NCBI GenBank assembly: GCA_947652115.1
Contig: OX393569.1
Location: 11,178,055-11,242,054, forward strand
Length of the DNA stretch: 64,000 nucleotides
Source: Blastomussa wellsi
Taxonomy: Eukaryota; Cnidaria; Anthozoa; Scleractinia; Plerogyridae
Direction: 5' to 3'
The notes below the pieces were generated by a model. That model saw nothing but the letters and a program-made list of their open reading frames with translations, was not told where the DNA came from and ran no database searches. Both the position numbers and the translations under genes were made by a program. Positions 51,694-61,073 of the stretch are shown piece by piece (the first letter of the stretch is position 1; the number at the start of each line of letters is the position of its first letter).

Positions 51694-54600
51694 TTAAAAA
51701 AACAATAAACTTTGCAAATTGAGTTCATCTTGTTCATCCCATTCGAATTCACCGTAATAGCCATATGGGTAAGAGTGAAATGTGATGGGATCCACTACTC
51801 GTTTGTCAAAAACGATTTGGTAACGTTTTATTTCGGACATTGTTTCTAAATGTTTGGTTTTATTGTCTCTTGTGATCTTGAATGGATTGAAGACGGGAAT
51901 CTGCCGTTGTTTTTCCTCCAAAGGTTTTGTCACTTCATCCATGACATTTTCTTTTAGGATTTCAAAGTTTAACTGTTCTTGTCCGCGTGTGTTCAGCGAG
52001 AAGCCACGCACCTTACATTCTACTTTTCCCTTCATGGTTCGGTACCCGTAATTCTTGGGTCCTGCAGCAGCGAATTCTACAATGTGATCATCCGGGTCTT
52101 TCAATTCGTCTGTGTATTCTCCCAGGAAATCACCCAATGGTAAACTGGGTTCATTTCCTTTGTGGGAATAAATGATGGAGTCAGTGTCAAAGTACAAAGT
52201 CTGTAGAGGATTCAGTTTTGAGAGACCTTCTTGATACAATCGTAGTCTTGCCCAGCAAGTGGTGAAGCAAGCCACGAAAATGTTTATGTTCACTTGAATG
52301 GGGTCACACTCGCTTTGATACTTGTTTACGACTTCGATCATTTCCTCATTTACGATGCGGATGTCGTTTATTTCCTTGCTGTCGTCTTCCAACAACTTGT
52401 GGAATAGGGCCGGACTGGTGTACGTTTGAACTTGAGTCTTGTTGCTTTGTTGCCCGTACTTTCCCCAGAAAGAGTTTAGCATCATTTTGGCTAGAGATCG
52501 TTTTCCCGGATTTTCTTTTATCTTGTCGGGTTCTAATTTGATTCCTTCCTTTTTCTCATAGTCCGTGATGTATTTCACGCGTTTGTCGGTGTCGTTCCCT
52601 ATCCGTTTTGGCCACCCGCTGGCTTCTTGCTTTATTTTCAGGAAAGTGTTCACGTACGATTTGAACAACGTGTCGGACGTGTTTTGAAAATGCCAAACTT
52701 CGTGCACGTGTTGGATCACGTAACCTTGACGCACTGCTTCTTCCAATTCGGGGGTGCACCAAGTACCGGTTAGTTCCCTTTCTTTGAGCGTGTGACTGCA
52801 ACTTGCGCTGCGTTCTGTTAAGGGTTTGGATTGTTCTGTTTCTACGCAGGTGCGGCATAACGGGAAGGTCAGTTTTCCGCCGCTGCGGTAGGGTAAGACG
52901 GCGTGGTATAACCCGTAGGGTGGTGACACAGTGCATTTGGCAAGCCCGAAAAACTCGGATAGATCTGTGTGCCCTGGTTCTAGCAAGATGACGGGATGTC
53001 CTATGGGGTAAATGCAGTTTTTGTTGACGTAGGGATAGAGTGACGTGAAATCCACGTAATGGATCTTTTCACCCTCTTGCGTCTTGTGATGAAGTTTGAC
53101 CGCATTGGTTCTACCCCCGAAAAAGGCATCTCTGGGTTCTAGTCGTTCCGTCAAGTTTAAAGATTTCAGGTAGGTTTGAATGTCCGTGTCTCGTTTTTTG
53201 AGATTGTTCCATTGACATTCCCAGATTTCCATTAGATTGTAACCTGCGTGTCTGATCTGATCGGCTCTACGTTGCGTGGTCTCGTGCACGTCGTACATGG
53301 TACGTTCATCCAGTTTGGTGTGTTTCTGGTATCGGTTTGGAAAACAAGTTCGGCAACCGTGATAGAAGCAACCGTAGAATTCGTACACGGTATTGGTGGA
53401 CGCCGCGTACCCGTCTACGTGCACTCGTCTGTTACCCACACGGATCACGTGTTCTCCACCGTTTCTGGCATGCGTCACACGGTCTGTCGATGTGGCATTG
53501 CGGTTCAAGTAATGTAACCATTCGATGGAAGCCTGGGAGTGAGGTTTTCCTTTTCCGTGCCAACCTCGCACTGGTTCCGAAGCCAAACAGTTATGGGGCA
53601 TGCATGTTGTGCCATAGTACAGGTTGCAAGCCGAGGCAATGGTCAAACATTTTTCCATGGGATCAAATCCGGCCACTTGTTTGAATTGTTGTCGAAACAC
53701 CTTACATCCGTCGTGTAACAATTTCACATCCGATTGGCAATAGGCCAACAGTTCCGCCTGGAAATCAAACAGGGAATTCTCCTCTTTCATTTTTTTGTGC
53801 CATTCGTCAAATTCTGTTTTTCTTTCTGGTTTCATACCTCCCGGGTCGTAATAATCGCGTGCCGGAATGGGACCCACGTACGATTGGTTGTCTGGAATAT
53901 TGAAGAAATGAGGGAAAAACCCTTTTTTCTGTTCTGTCAGTCCAAATGCTTTTGGGAAGGCAGAAAGCGGCATCTGAAGAAAACACATCGAGTCCTTGAA
54001 TTCAATGTCGTGAACTTTCATCGACAAAATCTTGCTTCCGTTTACCAATTGATTGATTGACGGTATAGTTCGTTCAAAATGAAGTAGGAATCGTACCCTT
54101 TAAAATTGTGAGCAATGGCAATGACTTTATTGTCGATGGCTATTTCTCGTAACCAGTCGAGAAAGTCTGTCACACATGTCGAACCCTCGAACTTGTGTTG
54201 CAAGTTACTGTTCGAGGTCATGGTGCAAATCAAATTGGGTACGTGAATTTCTCTTTCTTGCATGGCTTCGGCATCCCAAGTCACAAAAATGGGAGGTTCT
54301 TCTGGCTGAGTGTCGTCCGCTTTTCTCTTTCTCTTTTTTCTTTTTTCTTCCATTTCGTTTGGGTTCTGAATGAAACATGTGTGTTGATACAAGTTCAAGT
54401 ATCGTTTGCAGGAAGGACATTCGCTGTGGCCGCACACGTGTTTACCCATTTCGATTTCGTAATGGGTCAGTGTCTTGCTACAATTCTTACATTTCTTATG
54501 CATGTGACAAACACTGTTCTTGGTGTTTTTTTCCACTTTTTTCCCGCTTTCTTCTTGTTGTTTCTTGTGCAGAGCAAAACACGCGTCTCCGAAGAACGAG

Positions 54601-55629
54601 CGATCACAATCGTTGCAAGGAACCATGGCTTTGGTACCTTTGTCGACTTTGGTGAAATCTGGGCAATTCAATTGATGACAGGCATGACATCGTTTTCCTT
54701 TACATCTGTGATTTCTCCATTTGTCATGCTCGAAGGATTTTTCGCACGCTAGACAGAAATGGGCTTTGCCAAAGAATCCTTTCAGCGAGTTGCACGCATG
54801 GTAATGTTCTCCCACTTTGATCAAGACAAGGAGTTTATCTTCGGGTTGGTCCGGCCCTTTGAAAATGAATTGGTAACCATGATCCACGGAAACCACCACG
54901 ATCTGGTACTCTTTCAGGTAAGTCTGAAATTGTTGAATTTCAGTCAAGCCGCAGGGTCCTTCGTGTACTTTGGCCGAGGCGTGTAATTCTTTGGCTTGTC
55001 GTTCTTGTATGAATTTGCCCATGTGTAAACTCTTCTAAGTGCTATGTCTGCTGCCTAGATCGCGGTAAGCTTTGATGGTGACCAAAGCTCTGGCACAACA
55101 CAGTTCGTCCGTTTTTGATTTTGATCACTGACTTTTTGTCGTTTAAGAGTTTCTCAATGTGCTCCGTTCCCAGTTTTTTTCGTCCGCTTCCCGTCCCGGT
55201 GGCTTTTATGTGAGAAATGTTCAAGTTAAACGTATCATCCATTCTGAAATTTTCGTTGGAGTTCAACAGTCTGCTTAATTCTTCCAAAACGGTGCGAGCA
55301 ATCAATGCATTGTTTCTCCAATCACGCACTCGCACTCGTCTTGAATGATAAGCGTTTCTTAGTCTGTTCGAGTTGATGTTGATCAGCAAATGATCGTCGG
55401 GTCGTACTTCCGAGTCTTCTAATATTTGTTCGTTGATGCTGCGTTGCAAGGCTTCCTCGATTTGTCCCGGCAAGACGGCTCTGTCCAAGTTGACCAATGC
55501 ACCACCGCGCTGTGCCAATCGCGCCGTGTAACTTCTGTGATGTAAATCAAATCGTCTCAATCATCTGTCCACGTGTGGAGTCAAAATGAAATCAAATCCG
55601 CGTTCCCATTCACTTGCCGCCTCGATCAT
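51694..55629 (-). pseudogene. polB: Family B DNA polymerase of the second element (broken)
   Basis: About 1310 codons. N-terminal region with several Cys/His clusters (CLACEKSF, CHACHQLNC, CNDCDRSF, CPSCKRYL). Exonuclease motifs VTWDAEAM, IAHNFKGYDSYFI and YCQSDVKLLHDG. Polymerase motif A YVDFTSLYPYVN, motif B KMMLNSFWGKYGQ, motif C YFDTDSIIY. The likely start is the ATG at 55629, just after an acceptor-like TGATTGCAG. Breaks: TGA at 55561-55563, a frame change near 55112, TAG near 55037 and a frame change at about 54045 inside a short CAAT repeat. The 784-codon catalytic part (54048-51694) is open. It is a different lineage from the polymerase at 14688 and shares no C2H2 N-terminus. Confidence 0.85.
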
Positions 55630-55639
55630 GGTGTCATCA

Positions 55640-55939
55640 TCAATCTGCAATCATGTCAAGACAACAATAATTGTGATGCCAATCTGATTGACTGGGATTG
55701 ACATGACACATGGTTGGTATTCGCCATGTGTTGTCTATGAATGTGGGGTTTCCTCGTATGTCTCCATTTTTACAAAGCCTGTGTCTCATTTCCAGAAAAA
55801 AATTGCAACGTCGACAATAACTGAAAGTGTTCAATGTTTTTGACCACGTTTTCTTTTTCTCTTTTACGTGCATGAGATCTGCCTGCCATTGAATGTATCT
55901 TTTCAATTCTTGCGGTAATGCATCCCAGCGACTCTTTAT
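55640..55939 (-). CDS. LPEEhK/zinc module 5
   Basis: Begins after the acceptor-like TTGATTGCAG at 55940: SRWDALPQELKRYIQWQADLMH, then a zinc pair YCRRCNFFLEMRHR, then WHHNYCCLDMIAD at the end. The module closes next to the acceptor that precedes the polymerase start. It looks like an exon in an array of related cassettes. Function unknown; the LP-E-LK-IQW segment is F-box-like only in a loose sense. Confidence 0.5.
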   Translation of the reverse strand: MKSRWDALPQELKRYIQWQADLMHVKEKKKTWSKTLNTFSYCRRCNFFLEMRHRLCKNGDIRGNPTFIDNTWRIPTMCHVNPSQSDWHHNYCCLDMIAD

Positions 55940-56289
55940 CTGCAATCAAGACACGTGTGTTCAAAGGGAGGTCTCATTATTGATAAAAAAAGGAAACCCT
56001 CATCCGTATATCCATGCCAATATTCCCATTGATCTATATACGGATGATTGAATGTCTGATGAGCTATCCTACACATGACAGGATATACATCCTCTTGTTT
56101 AAAGTTCCCTGACGGTTCTATTCTGTCTCTCGTGTTCACGAAGTGACCTCAAAGTCGACAAGGAGATAATCGTAAGTGAAACTTGTACCAAAATCTATGG
56201 TTGTATTTGAGTTTGTCTTCCACATGCGATTTGTCCGAAAGCCATTGAATTTTTCGTTTCATTTCTTCTGGCAGAAAATTCCAATGACT
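55940..56289 (-). pseudogene. LPEEhK/zinc module 4
   Basis: After the acceptor-like CTTTTCACAG: SHWNFLPEEMKRKIQWLSDKSHVEDKL, then a Cys region (LSPC). In other frames follow RDRIEPSGNFKQEDVYPVMC and a terminal HTCLDC at the next acceptor. At least one frame change (about 56155) breaks it. Confidence 0.45.
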
Positions 56290-56575
56290 CTGTGAAAAGA
56301 CCAATTCTGTCAACGTAAAATGCAGATACATATCTTCCCTCCGTTGTGTAATAGTGCCAAGGTAAACGCGATTTTAACCATAGATATGACGGAGGTTTTT
56401 CCATTGAATCATAGTATATGAAACTATGACAATAAATACAAGGGTCCAAGGAATTGAACAAAGCGGACCAATAAGGTAAATGGTGAATGATGTTGATCAT
56501 GATTTGATCAGCTTGTCGCTGTATGATTCGTTTCAGTTCGTCTGGTAATCGATCCCATGGGTTGACTCCCATTCC
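56290..56575 (-). CDS. LPEEhK/zinc module 3
   Basis: After the acceptor-like TATTCGCAG: NPWDRLPDELKRIIQRQADQIM, then LDPCIYCHSFIYYD and a hydrophilic tail (SRLPWHYYTTEGRY). It lacks the downstream His-x2-Cys half seen in other modules, so it may be shortened. Confidence 0.45.
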
Positions 56576-56975
56576 CTGCGAATAGAAATGTGATAGGGTA
56601 TAATGCAATCTAGGTGTATCCATAATCCTCCGTCGTAAAATGTTACGCGTTCTCCCACGGTCACGGTACGAATGTATTGTTTCCACGACTTTATTTTTTC
56701 CCCACTCTGTTCAATCATGCGAGAAGGTAAACGATCAATCTCCCAAATGTAACTTTTTTGAAATACGAATCTGTTCTTCTTGAAATTTCCTTCTTCATCG
56801 ATGCGATGTCTCATGTCTATGAAGAATCCGCAATGACAACATTGATCCAATACAACTTTCAAGTTGAACCAATATTTAAAATTGCGATAGCGTTTTGTCT
56901 CAATCATCAAACGATCCGCTTTCCATTGTATCTTTTGTTGTATTTCTACGGAAGAATGTCCCAATGACTGATTAT
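56576..56975 (-). pseudogene. LPEEhK/zinc module 2
   Basis: After the acceptor-like TTCATGGCAG: SHWDILP in one frame, then EIQQKIQWKADRLMIETK in another, so a frame change lies at about 56945. Zinc pairs DQCCHCGFFIDMRHR and, near the end, WIHLDCIIPYH. The central region is longer than in modules 1 and 5. Confidence 0.5.
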
Positions 56976-56988
56976 CTGCCATGAAATT

Positions 56989-57663
56989 TCAAACAAGAAA
57001 ATGAACAACCAATTTGCCTTCATCGCAAAACGGTAACTTTTTGATTTCATCGTACTTTTCATCTCTGGGATAAAAGAAGAAGTGACGAAAGTCATCGCAT
57101 GCCTTTTCCGGATCGAAATGTGTTGCACACAGGCAACAATGTCCATGTTTGTCAGGGTGATCATGCATTATACATTCTTGATGAAACCAACGTTCATCCG
57201 TTTTCATGAAAGGAATTCGATCCGAAGCACCATACAATGTTCCTTGATTTACAATTTGTCCCGTTTCATTTGTTTTTTCTTCGTAACGAGAGAGGAATAA
57301 ATCGCAACTTTCGCAAGGATCCAAGAATAAATGTATTAATTCCCAAGTTCCAAATTCTGTTTTGCTCTTGTCTAACATGACAGTTTTCATGCATGTGTAG
57401 TGTTGAAAGGCGAAAGTCACAGGCAGATGGAGATAATGATTATCTTCATTTACTTCTAGCTTCTTAATCTCGTAAGGAGTGTTCAATCGTTCCCGTACAT
57501 GCATTTCTACACTTGCCCATTGTATCTTTTCTTTGATTTCTTCTGGCAATACATCCCAATGACTTCTTACCTCTTCTTCTGCTTCTTTTTCTTCTCCAAG
57601 AAACTCCCATTGCATTGGCCCTTTCTTCCTCCATAACTTCTCTCTCTCATCGTTGCTTGCCAT
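56989..57663 (-). CDS. LPEEhK/zinc module 1, promoter-proximal gene
   Basis: 224 residues. An acidic start (MASNDEREKLW ... EEKEAEEEV) leads into SHWDVLPEEIKEKIQWASVEMHV, the founding version of the module. Zinc-like sites are DPCESCDLFLSR, WFHQECIMHDHPDKHGHCCLC and a final His/Cys group. A TATA box (about 57711-57719) lies about 50 bp upstream in the divergent promoter. Four related modules follow on the same strand, each behind an acceptor-like sequence, suggesting alternative splicing from one leader. No known family; a host-interacting adaptor is conjecture. Confidence 0.55.
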   Translation of the reverse strand: MASNDEREKLWRKKGPMQWEFLGEEKEAEEEVRSHWDVLPEEIKEKIQWASVEMHVRERLNTPYEIKKLEVNEDNHYLHLPVTFAFQHYTCMKTVMLDKSKTEFGTWELIHLFLDPCESCDLFLSRYEEKTNETGQIVNQGTLYGASDRIPFMKTDERWFHQECIMHDHPDKHGHCCLCATHFDPEKACDDFRHFFFYPRDEKYDEIKKLPFCDEGKLVVHFLV

Positions 57664-57845
57664 CTTGTGTCAAACTTGAGAATGAAGCAAACGCTGCAAG
57701 TGAGTTCCTTATATAGGCCATGAGCTGGTTCCTGATTGGTTGATGAAAAGGGGGATACCCCCCATCCCCATACAATTGCTATCACGTGACCTGTTTTGAA
57801 TGTATATAAGGCTTTCCATCCCACACTGCCAGTTACCCTTTGAAG
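57664..57845. promoter_or_regulatory. Divergent promoter with GGGGGATACCCCCC palindrome
   Basis: Outward TATA boxes: TATATAAGG on the minus strand (about 57711-57719) and GTATATAAGG on the plus strand (about 57800-57809). The palindrome GGGGGATACCCCCC at about 57750-57763 sits between them. The layout copies the divergent promoter at 12343-12471 in the other element. Confidence 0.6.
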
Positions 57846-58109
57846 ATGAGTGAGAGGATAGAGAAGCAACTGTTGTTGGATACCTATGAAGAAGCGACTG
57901 CTTTGATGTCTGCAAAGCTAGAAGCACATAAAGAAAATTGTGAAGGTGAAATATATTTACAAATGCTTGATTTGATAGAAGATGGGCCTTGGTTCCTAGA
58001 TAGGATACTGCAATTATCCTGGGATGCAACTGCGGAAGAAACTGAAGTGCTTTCCTTGTGGACTGATTTACTCAGATGGTCAGAGGCCTTCGATAAATTA
58101 GATCCTTGA
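57846..58109 (+). CDS. Small acidic helical protein
   Basis: 87 residues, starting 37 bp after the plus-strand TATA box. Largely helical and acidic, with Trp-rich hydrophobic faces (MLDLIEDGPWFLDRILQLSWD; LWTDLLRWSEAFDKL). No family recognised. First of three small genes of 85-96 residues, each about 50-100 bp apart. Confidence 0.5.
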   Translation: MSERIEKQLLLDTYEEATALMSAKLEAHKENCEGEIYLQMLDLIEDGPWFLDRILQLSWDATAEETEVLSLWTDLLRWSEAFDKLDP

Positions 58110-58161
58110 TCTATATTTTTGTTTTTTATTTCACCATCAGTTATCCTTTTAAACTAACGTC
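58110..58161 (+). promoter_or_regulatory. Acceptor-like spacer before the second small gene
   Basis: TTTTATTTCACCATCAG ends at 58140, 21 bp before the next ATG. A near-copy, TTTTATTTCATCAG, ends at 58521, 2 bp before the third gene. Both follow a repeated GATCCTTGATCTRYATTTT. A splice-acceptor function is inferred. Confidence 0.4.
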
Positions 58162-58419
58162 ATGGAGCCTGTGGACATTTTTCGGGAAAGTAAAGTGAGA
58201 CTTGTTGACTGCGAGAGAATGTTAGTGGACGACAAGGAAAATCGGCATACCAGAAGATATAAGAAGCTGGTTAAAGTTTTGCGGAGACTGATGAGAAACA
58301 TTGTTGCACTTGCACGCGTTGCCAGAGGTAGTGAAGAATACCATAACCGCCTCTGGCAACTGCGTGACGCCATTCGTAAGGCAGACTTTGTTTTATATGG
58401 GAAAACAAACATTTTATGA
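58162..58419 (+). CDS. Small basic helical protein
   Basis: 85 residues, very rich in Arg/Lys with heptad-like spacing (RLVDCERMLVDDKENRHTRR; VKVLRRLMRNIVALARVAR). Probably a helical bundle or nucleic-acid binder. No family recognised. It follows an acceptor-like CAG at 58140. Confidence 0.45.
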   Translation: MEPVDIFRESKVRLVDCERMLVDDKENRHTRRYKKLVKVLRRLMRNIVALARVARGSEEYHNRLWQLRDAIRKADFVLYGKTNIL

Positions 58420-58523
58420 ACAGTTTCATGGATCCTTGATCTGCATTTTATGGACCGTTGATCTACATTTTATTGAACATTTTATTGCGTTATCATTTTG
58501 ATTTTTGTTTTATTTCATCAGTC

Positions 58524-58814
58524 ATGTCTTGTAGAAATTTGCCTTCATGCTGTGTAGTCTGTGGCCAGGAACCTCCTACATGTACAAAGCCTATCCACAG
58601 AGTGCACAACGCTCATCACGAGAAGTTTGTGAAGGAGATAAAATGGGGCAAGATAACAGCCAAGTGGGGTGGTCGCGTTTTTCTTACTTGCTGTGGATCA
58701 ATATATGGAGAATATTACGATATCGAGGAGTGGAACTTTACAACCGTTTTTCTAGGTGAGAATCTTGATGCGGCACTCGCTCGTATAGATTTCGTGAAGG
58801 CTTTTTGTTTGTAG
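58524..58814 (+). CDS. Small Cys/His-rich protein
   Basis: 96 residues. CCVVCGQEPPTC with following His residues (HRVHNAHHEKF) and a later FLTCCGSIYGE suggests a zinc-binding domain of the form C-x2-C ... H ... C-C. The C-terminal part is acidic (YYDIEEWNF ... LGENLDAALARI). The start at 58524 directly follows the acceptor-like TTTCATCAG. Resemblance to THAP- or FLYWCH-type DNA-binding fingers is weak and not claimed. Confidence 0.5.
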   Translation: MSCRNLPSCCVVCGQEPPTCTKPIHRVHNAHHEKFVKEIKWGKITAKWGGRVFLTCCGSIYGEYYDIEEWNFTTVFLGENLDAALARIDFVKAFCL

Positions 58815-58989
58815 TATCATTGTTGTTTTTGTAAACGTTAGATGCATGATAGGTTTTAATCTGTGATTTTATTCTACTTGATGTAGCACTCGCTCATAGT
58901 GAATACTTTTTTAAATTTTTCAACGTTAGAAGAAATGTATGGTAAGAGAAATGTAAATAAAACAATGTTGTTTGAAAAAAAGTCTGATT

Positions 58990-59511
58990 TTATTCTGCGT
59001 AAGTGTTCATCCATAACCAAAAAGCATGACATTCGACCATGCTGCAATGAGTGTTACAACAATTGAAATGAAATCCGCAATCGGGCAAAGGCTCGACAAC
59101 ACTCGATTTTAGTATTTCGTATTTAGGACAATTATACACTTCAAGGTTTAAACTTTGAATGTTAAGTCTATTCAACAAATCTTTTTCCACATGTCCTCCT
59201 TTGTAGGCTGTTACATATCTTTCATTGCATTTGTTGTTCTGATACAAATTCATCAATATCTCTTCCAACTGGTGAGACTCGTATCCTCTTTCTTGTTTTA
59301 TTGGGTCGTACGTCAGTCCGTGATTGTTATACTTTTGAAAGGCAACAGTTCTTTTGTCTTCTATGGATAAATTGTGCCAAGGTACTTTTGCGTAAAATGC
59401 ATATCGTCCGTGATCTCCTGTCCAAGCGTAATATCCCAGTTCTCGCACTTGAAATTTCTTGTTGACGAAAAATCCCTCCAAGTCCAATATCATACACACT
59501 TTCTCTTTCAT
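58990..59511 (-). CDS. Exonuclease/RNase H-fold-like protein
   Basis: 173 residues. The start carries MILDLEGFFVNKKFQVRELGYY, which resembles a DxE-type catalytic strand of DEDD exonucleases. Then come YVTAYKGGHVEKDLLNRL, YNCPKYEIL and a C-terminal Cys/His block (CGFHFNCCNTHCSMVECHAFWLW). I recall similar proteins in other animal Polinton-type elements. Its ATG overlaps the stop of the GRF gene by 4 bp (59508-59511), so the two are probably one transcript. A role in genome processing is inferred; the catalytic assignment is tentative. Confidence 0.5.
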   Translation of the reverse strand: MKEKVCMILDLEGFFVNKKFQVRELGYYAWTGDHGRYAFYAKVPWHNLSIEDKRTVAFQKYNNHGLTYDPIKQERGYESHQLEEILMNLYQNNKCNERYVTAYKGGHVEKDLLNRLNIQSLNLEVYNCPKYEILKSSVVEPLPDCGFHFNCCNTHCSMVECHAFWLWMNTYAE

Positions 59512-60505
59512 TCTGTCAGTCCATGCTTCTTCATCAGACGTTTGATGTAAATCTGATTCTTTAACGCAGGTTCATTCTCTTCGGTATAGTGACATCCCCT
59601 TATTTCTGGAGGACTTATCACCTCTTGATTATGTTCCAAAAACGTGATGTTTACTTTTTGACACTCCAACCACAACGATTGGTCAAAAGGAATGGAATTG
59701 ATATCTGTGTAGGTGGGTTTGTGATACCAAGGAGAATCTTGTCCTCTCAGTGGGTAACCTTGTTCATCTCTGGACCAATGGATGTTGCCATGATGACGTT
59801 TTCCTCCTTCTATCCAAGCCAAGACTTTTCCTCTCGGTAGCAAATCAGCCCATTGAAAGAATTTGCACATGTTTCGTCTGCAGCGGAAGTAAGGGCGATC
59901 TGGATTCTTCGGCGAATAAGAGATACTGAGAATGATTGGTTCGTCACAGTAACACAACAATTTATCCAGGTTGTTTGAGTAGTAAGTCATCACAGTGTTC
60001 GTATTTCGAACGATGTCGATATACGTTTTGGCTTCGTTTTTGTCCACCAAGACAAAACAATGATCTTTACGATCATCTCTTCCCACACCGCAAACCAGGT
60101 ACTTCCATCCATTGCTTGCTGTTTTTTCTTGAAGTGCAACATTGTTGTGAATCGGACAATTCACTTCTGCTTGTGGAAAGAACTTGTTGAAAAAATCAAT
60201 GGCTTCATCGTACGACGGTATTTCACCCTCTTCCATCACTTCCACGAGTTCTTTGTTTGTCTTTTTCTTCTTCTTCTTCTTGTTGGAAGCCGGTGGGTAA
60301 TCTTTAGGCAACATGTAACGTGTGGGAGATTCGTCTCCTTTCTTCTTATTTTTACCGCGGTTTGACTTTTTTTTTTAGTCAAAATTGGCGATGCATCACC
60401 GGGTTGATAATGAATATAGTTACCTTGTTCACTTTGCAAAAACTTTATTTGGTCTGTCAGTTCTTCTTCTTCTTTCTTGATCTCCGACATCTCTGCTTCC
60501 TCCAT
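59508..60505 (-). pseudogene. GRF-type zinc-finger protein 3, frameshifted in an A-tract
   Basis: The start at 60505 (MEEAEMSEIKKEEEEL) is 32 bp after a TATA box. An acidic helical region leads to an A-run at about 60366-60375, where the frame changes. From about 60340 the protein continues with Lys-rich text, an N-terminal zinc site (VNCPIHNN ... GWKYLVCG ... HCFVLV) and a GRF finger, LLCYCDEPIILSISYSPKN, PDRPYFRCRRNMCKFFQWAD. A longer C-terminal extension than in the two homologues (REQGYPLRGQDSPWYH and onward) follows. If the ATG at 60314 is used, the frame is intact with 268 residues. Confidence 0.65.
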
Positions 60506-60807
60506 TCTTGAAGTGATGAACAACGAAAAATCGTTCTGCTTTTATATGAATCCAAATGGCCAATCAGAATCGAGTGACGCCAGCAGTCAAACCCGTTACT
60601 GAAACCCGTTAAAACCCGTTACTGAAACCCGTTAAAACCAGTCACATAAAAGCGGCGCGATGATCTTTGGACTTTACAGATGCGTCAACTACTCCTTATA
60701 AGGCAAAAAAATCGGGGTGATGCGCACCCAAAACATCATATATAAATGATCAGATGAAGACAAAGTAGTGCAGTGGAGCAGCGCAGAGGATCGATACTCT
60801 TTACGTG
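60506..60807. promoter_or_regulatory. Divergent promoter with CCCGTTACTGAAA repeats
   Basis: On the minus strand a CATATAAAAGC box lies at about 60537-60546 for the GRF gene. On the plus strand CATCATATATAAA lies at about 60734-60746 for the gene at 60808. Between them AACCCGTTACTGAAACCCGTTAAA occurs twice (about 60588-60640). Confidence 0.55.
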
Positions 60808-61017
60808 ATGGAAGAAAAGATTAGGTGGACGACCGTGTGTGATAAAGTGTGGTCGAGATTCGACGAAAACATCGAGTTACCCTATGAAATCGAATGTAAT
60901 CCCTTAGACCTGTTTGACCGGGTTGACGTGGCATGCAATGCATTTCGATTGGTTCCCTTTGTGATGTGGTTGAAAAAAACAAAAACATGCAACGGAATGG
61001 TACGACATCATATATAG
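60808..61017 (+). CDS. Small 69-residue protein
   Basis: From the ATG about 62 bp after its TATA box: EEKIRWTTVCDKVWSRFDEN ... NPLDLFDRVDVACNAF ... VMWLKKTK. No family recognised. Its last codons, CAT-CAT-ATA-TAG, form the CATCATATATA box placed 58 bp before the integrase ATG, so the stop codon doubles as promoter sequence. Confidence 0.45.
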   Translation: MEEKIRWTTVCDKVWSRFDENIELPYEIECNPLDLFDRVDVACNAFRLVPFVMWLKKTKTCNGMVRHHI

Positions 61018-61073
61018 AATGCGACTGTCGATCGTGAGACGCAGTTTCTTTGCACTGCGTGAAGCCGTCGACA

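Noticed and set aside
54030..54060. Programmed frameshifting in the second polymerase
   Set aside because: The site is a short CAAT repeat, not a known slippery heptamer, and the same gene has other nonsense and frame lesions.
58524..58814. Assigning the Cys/His-rich protein to the THAP family
   Set aside because: Spacing of Cys and His and the conserved Trp/Pro landmarks do not clearly match.
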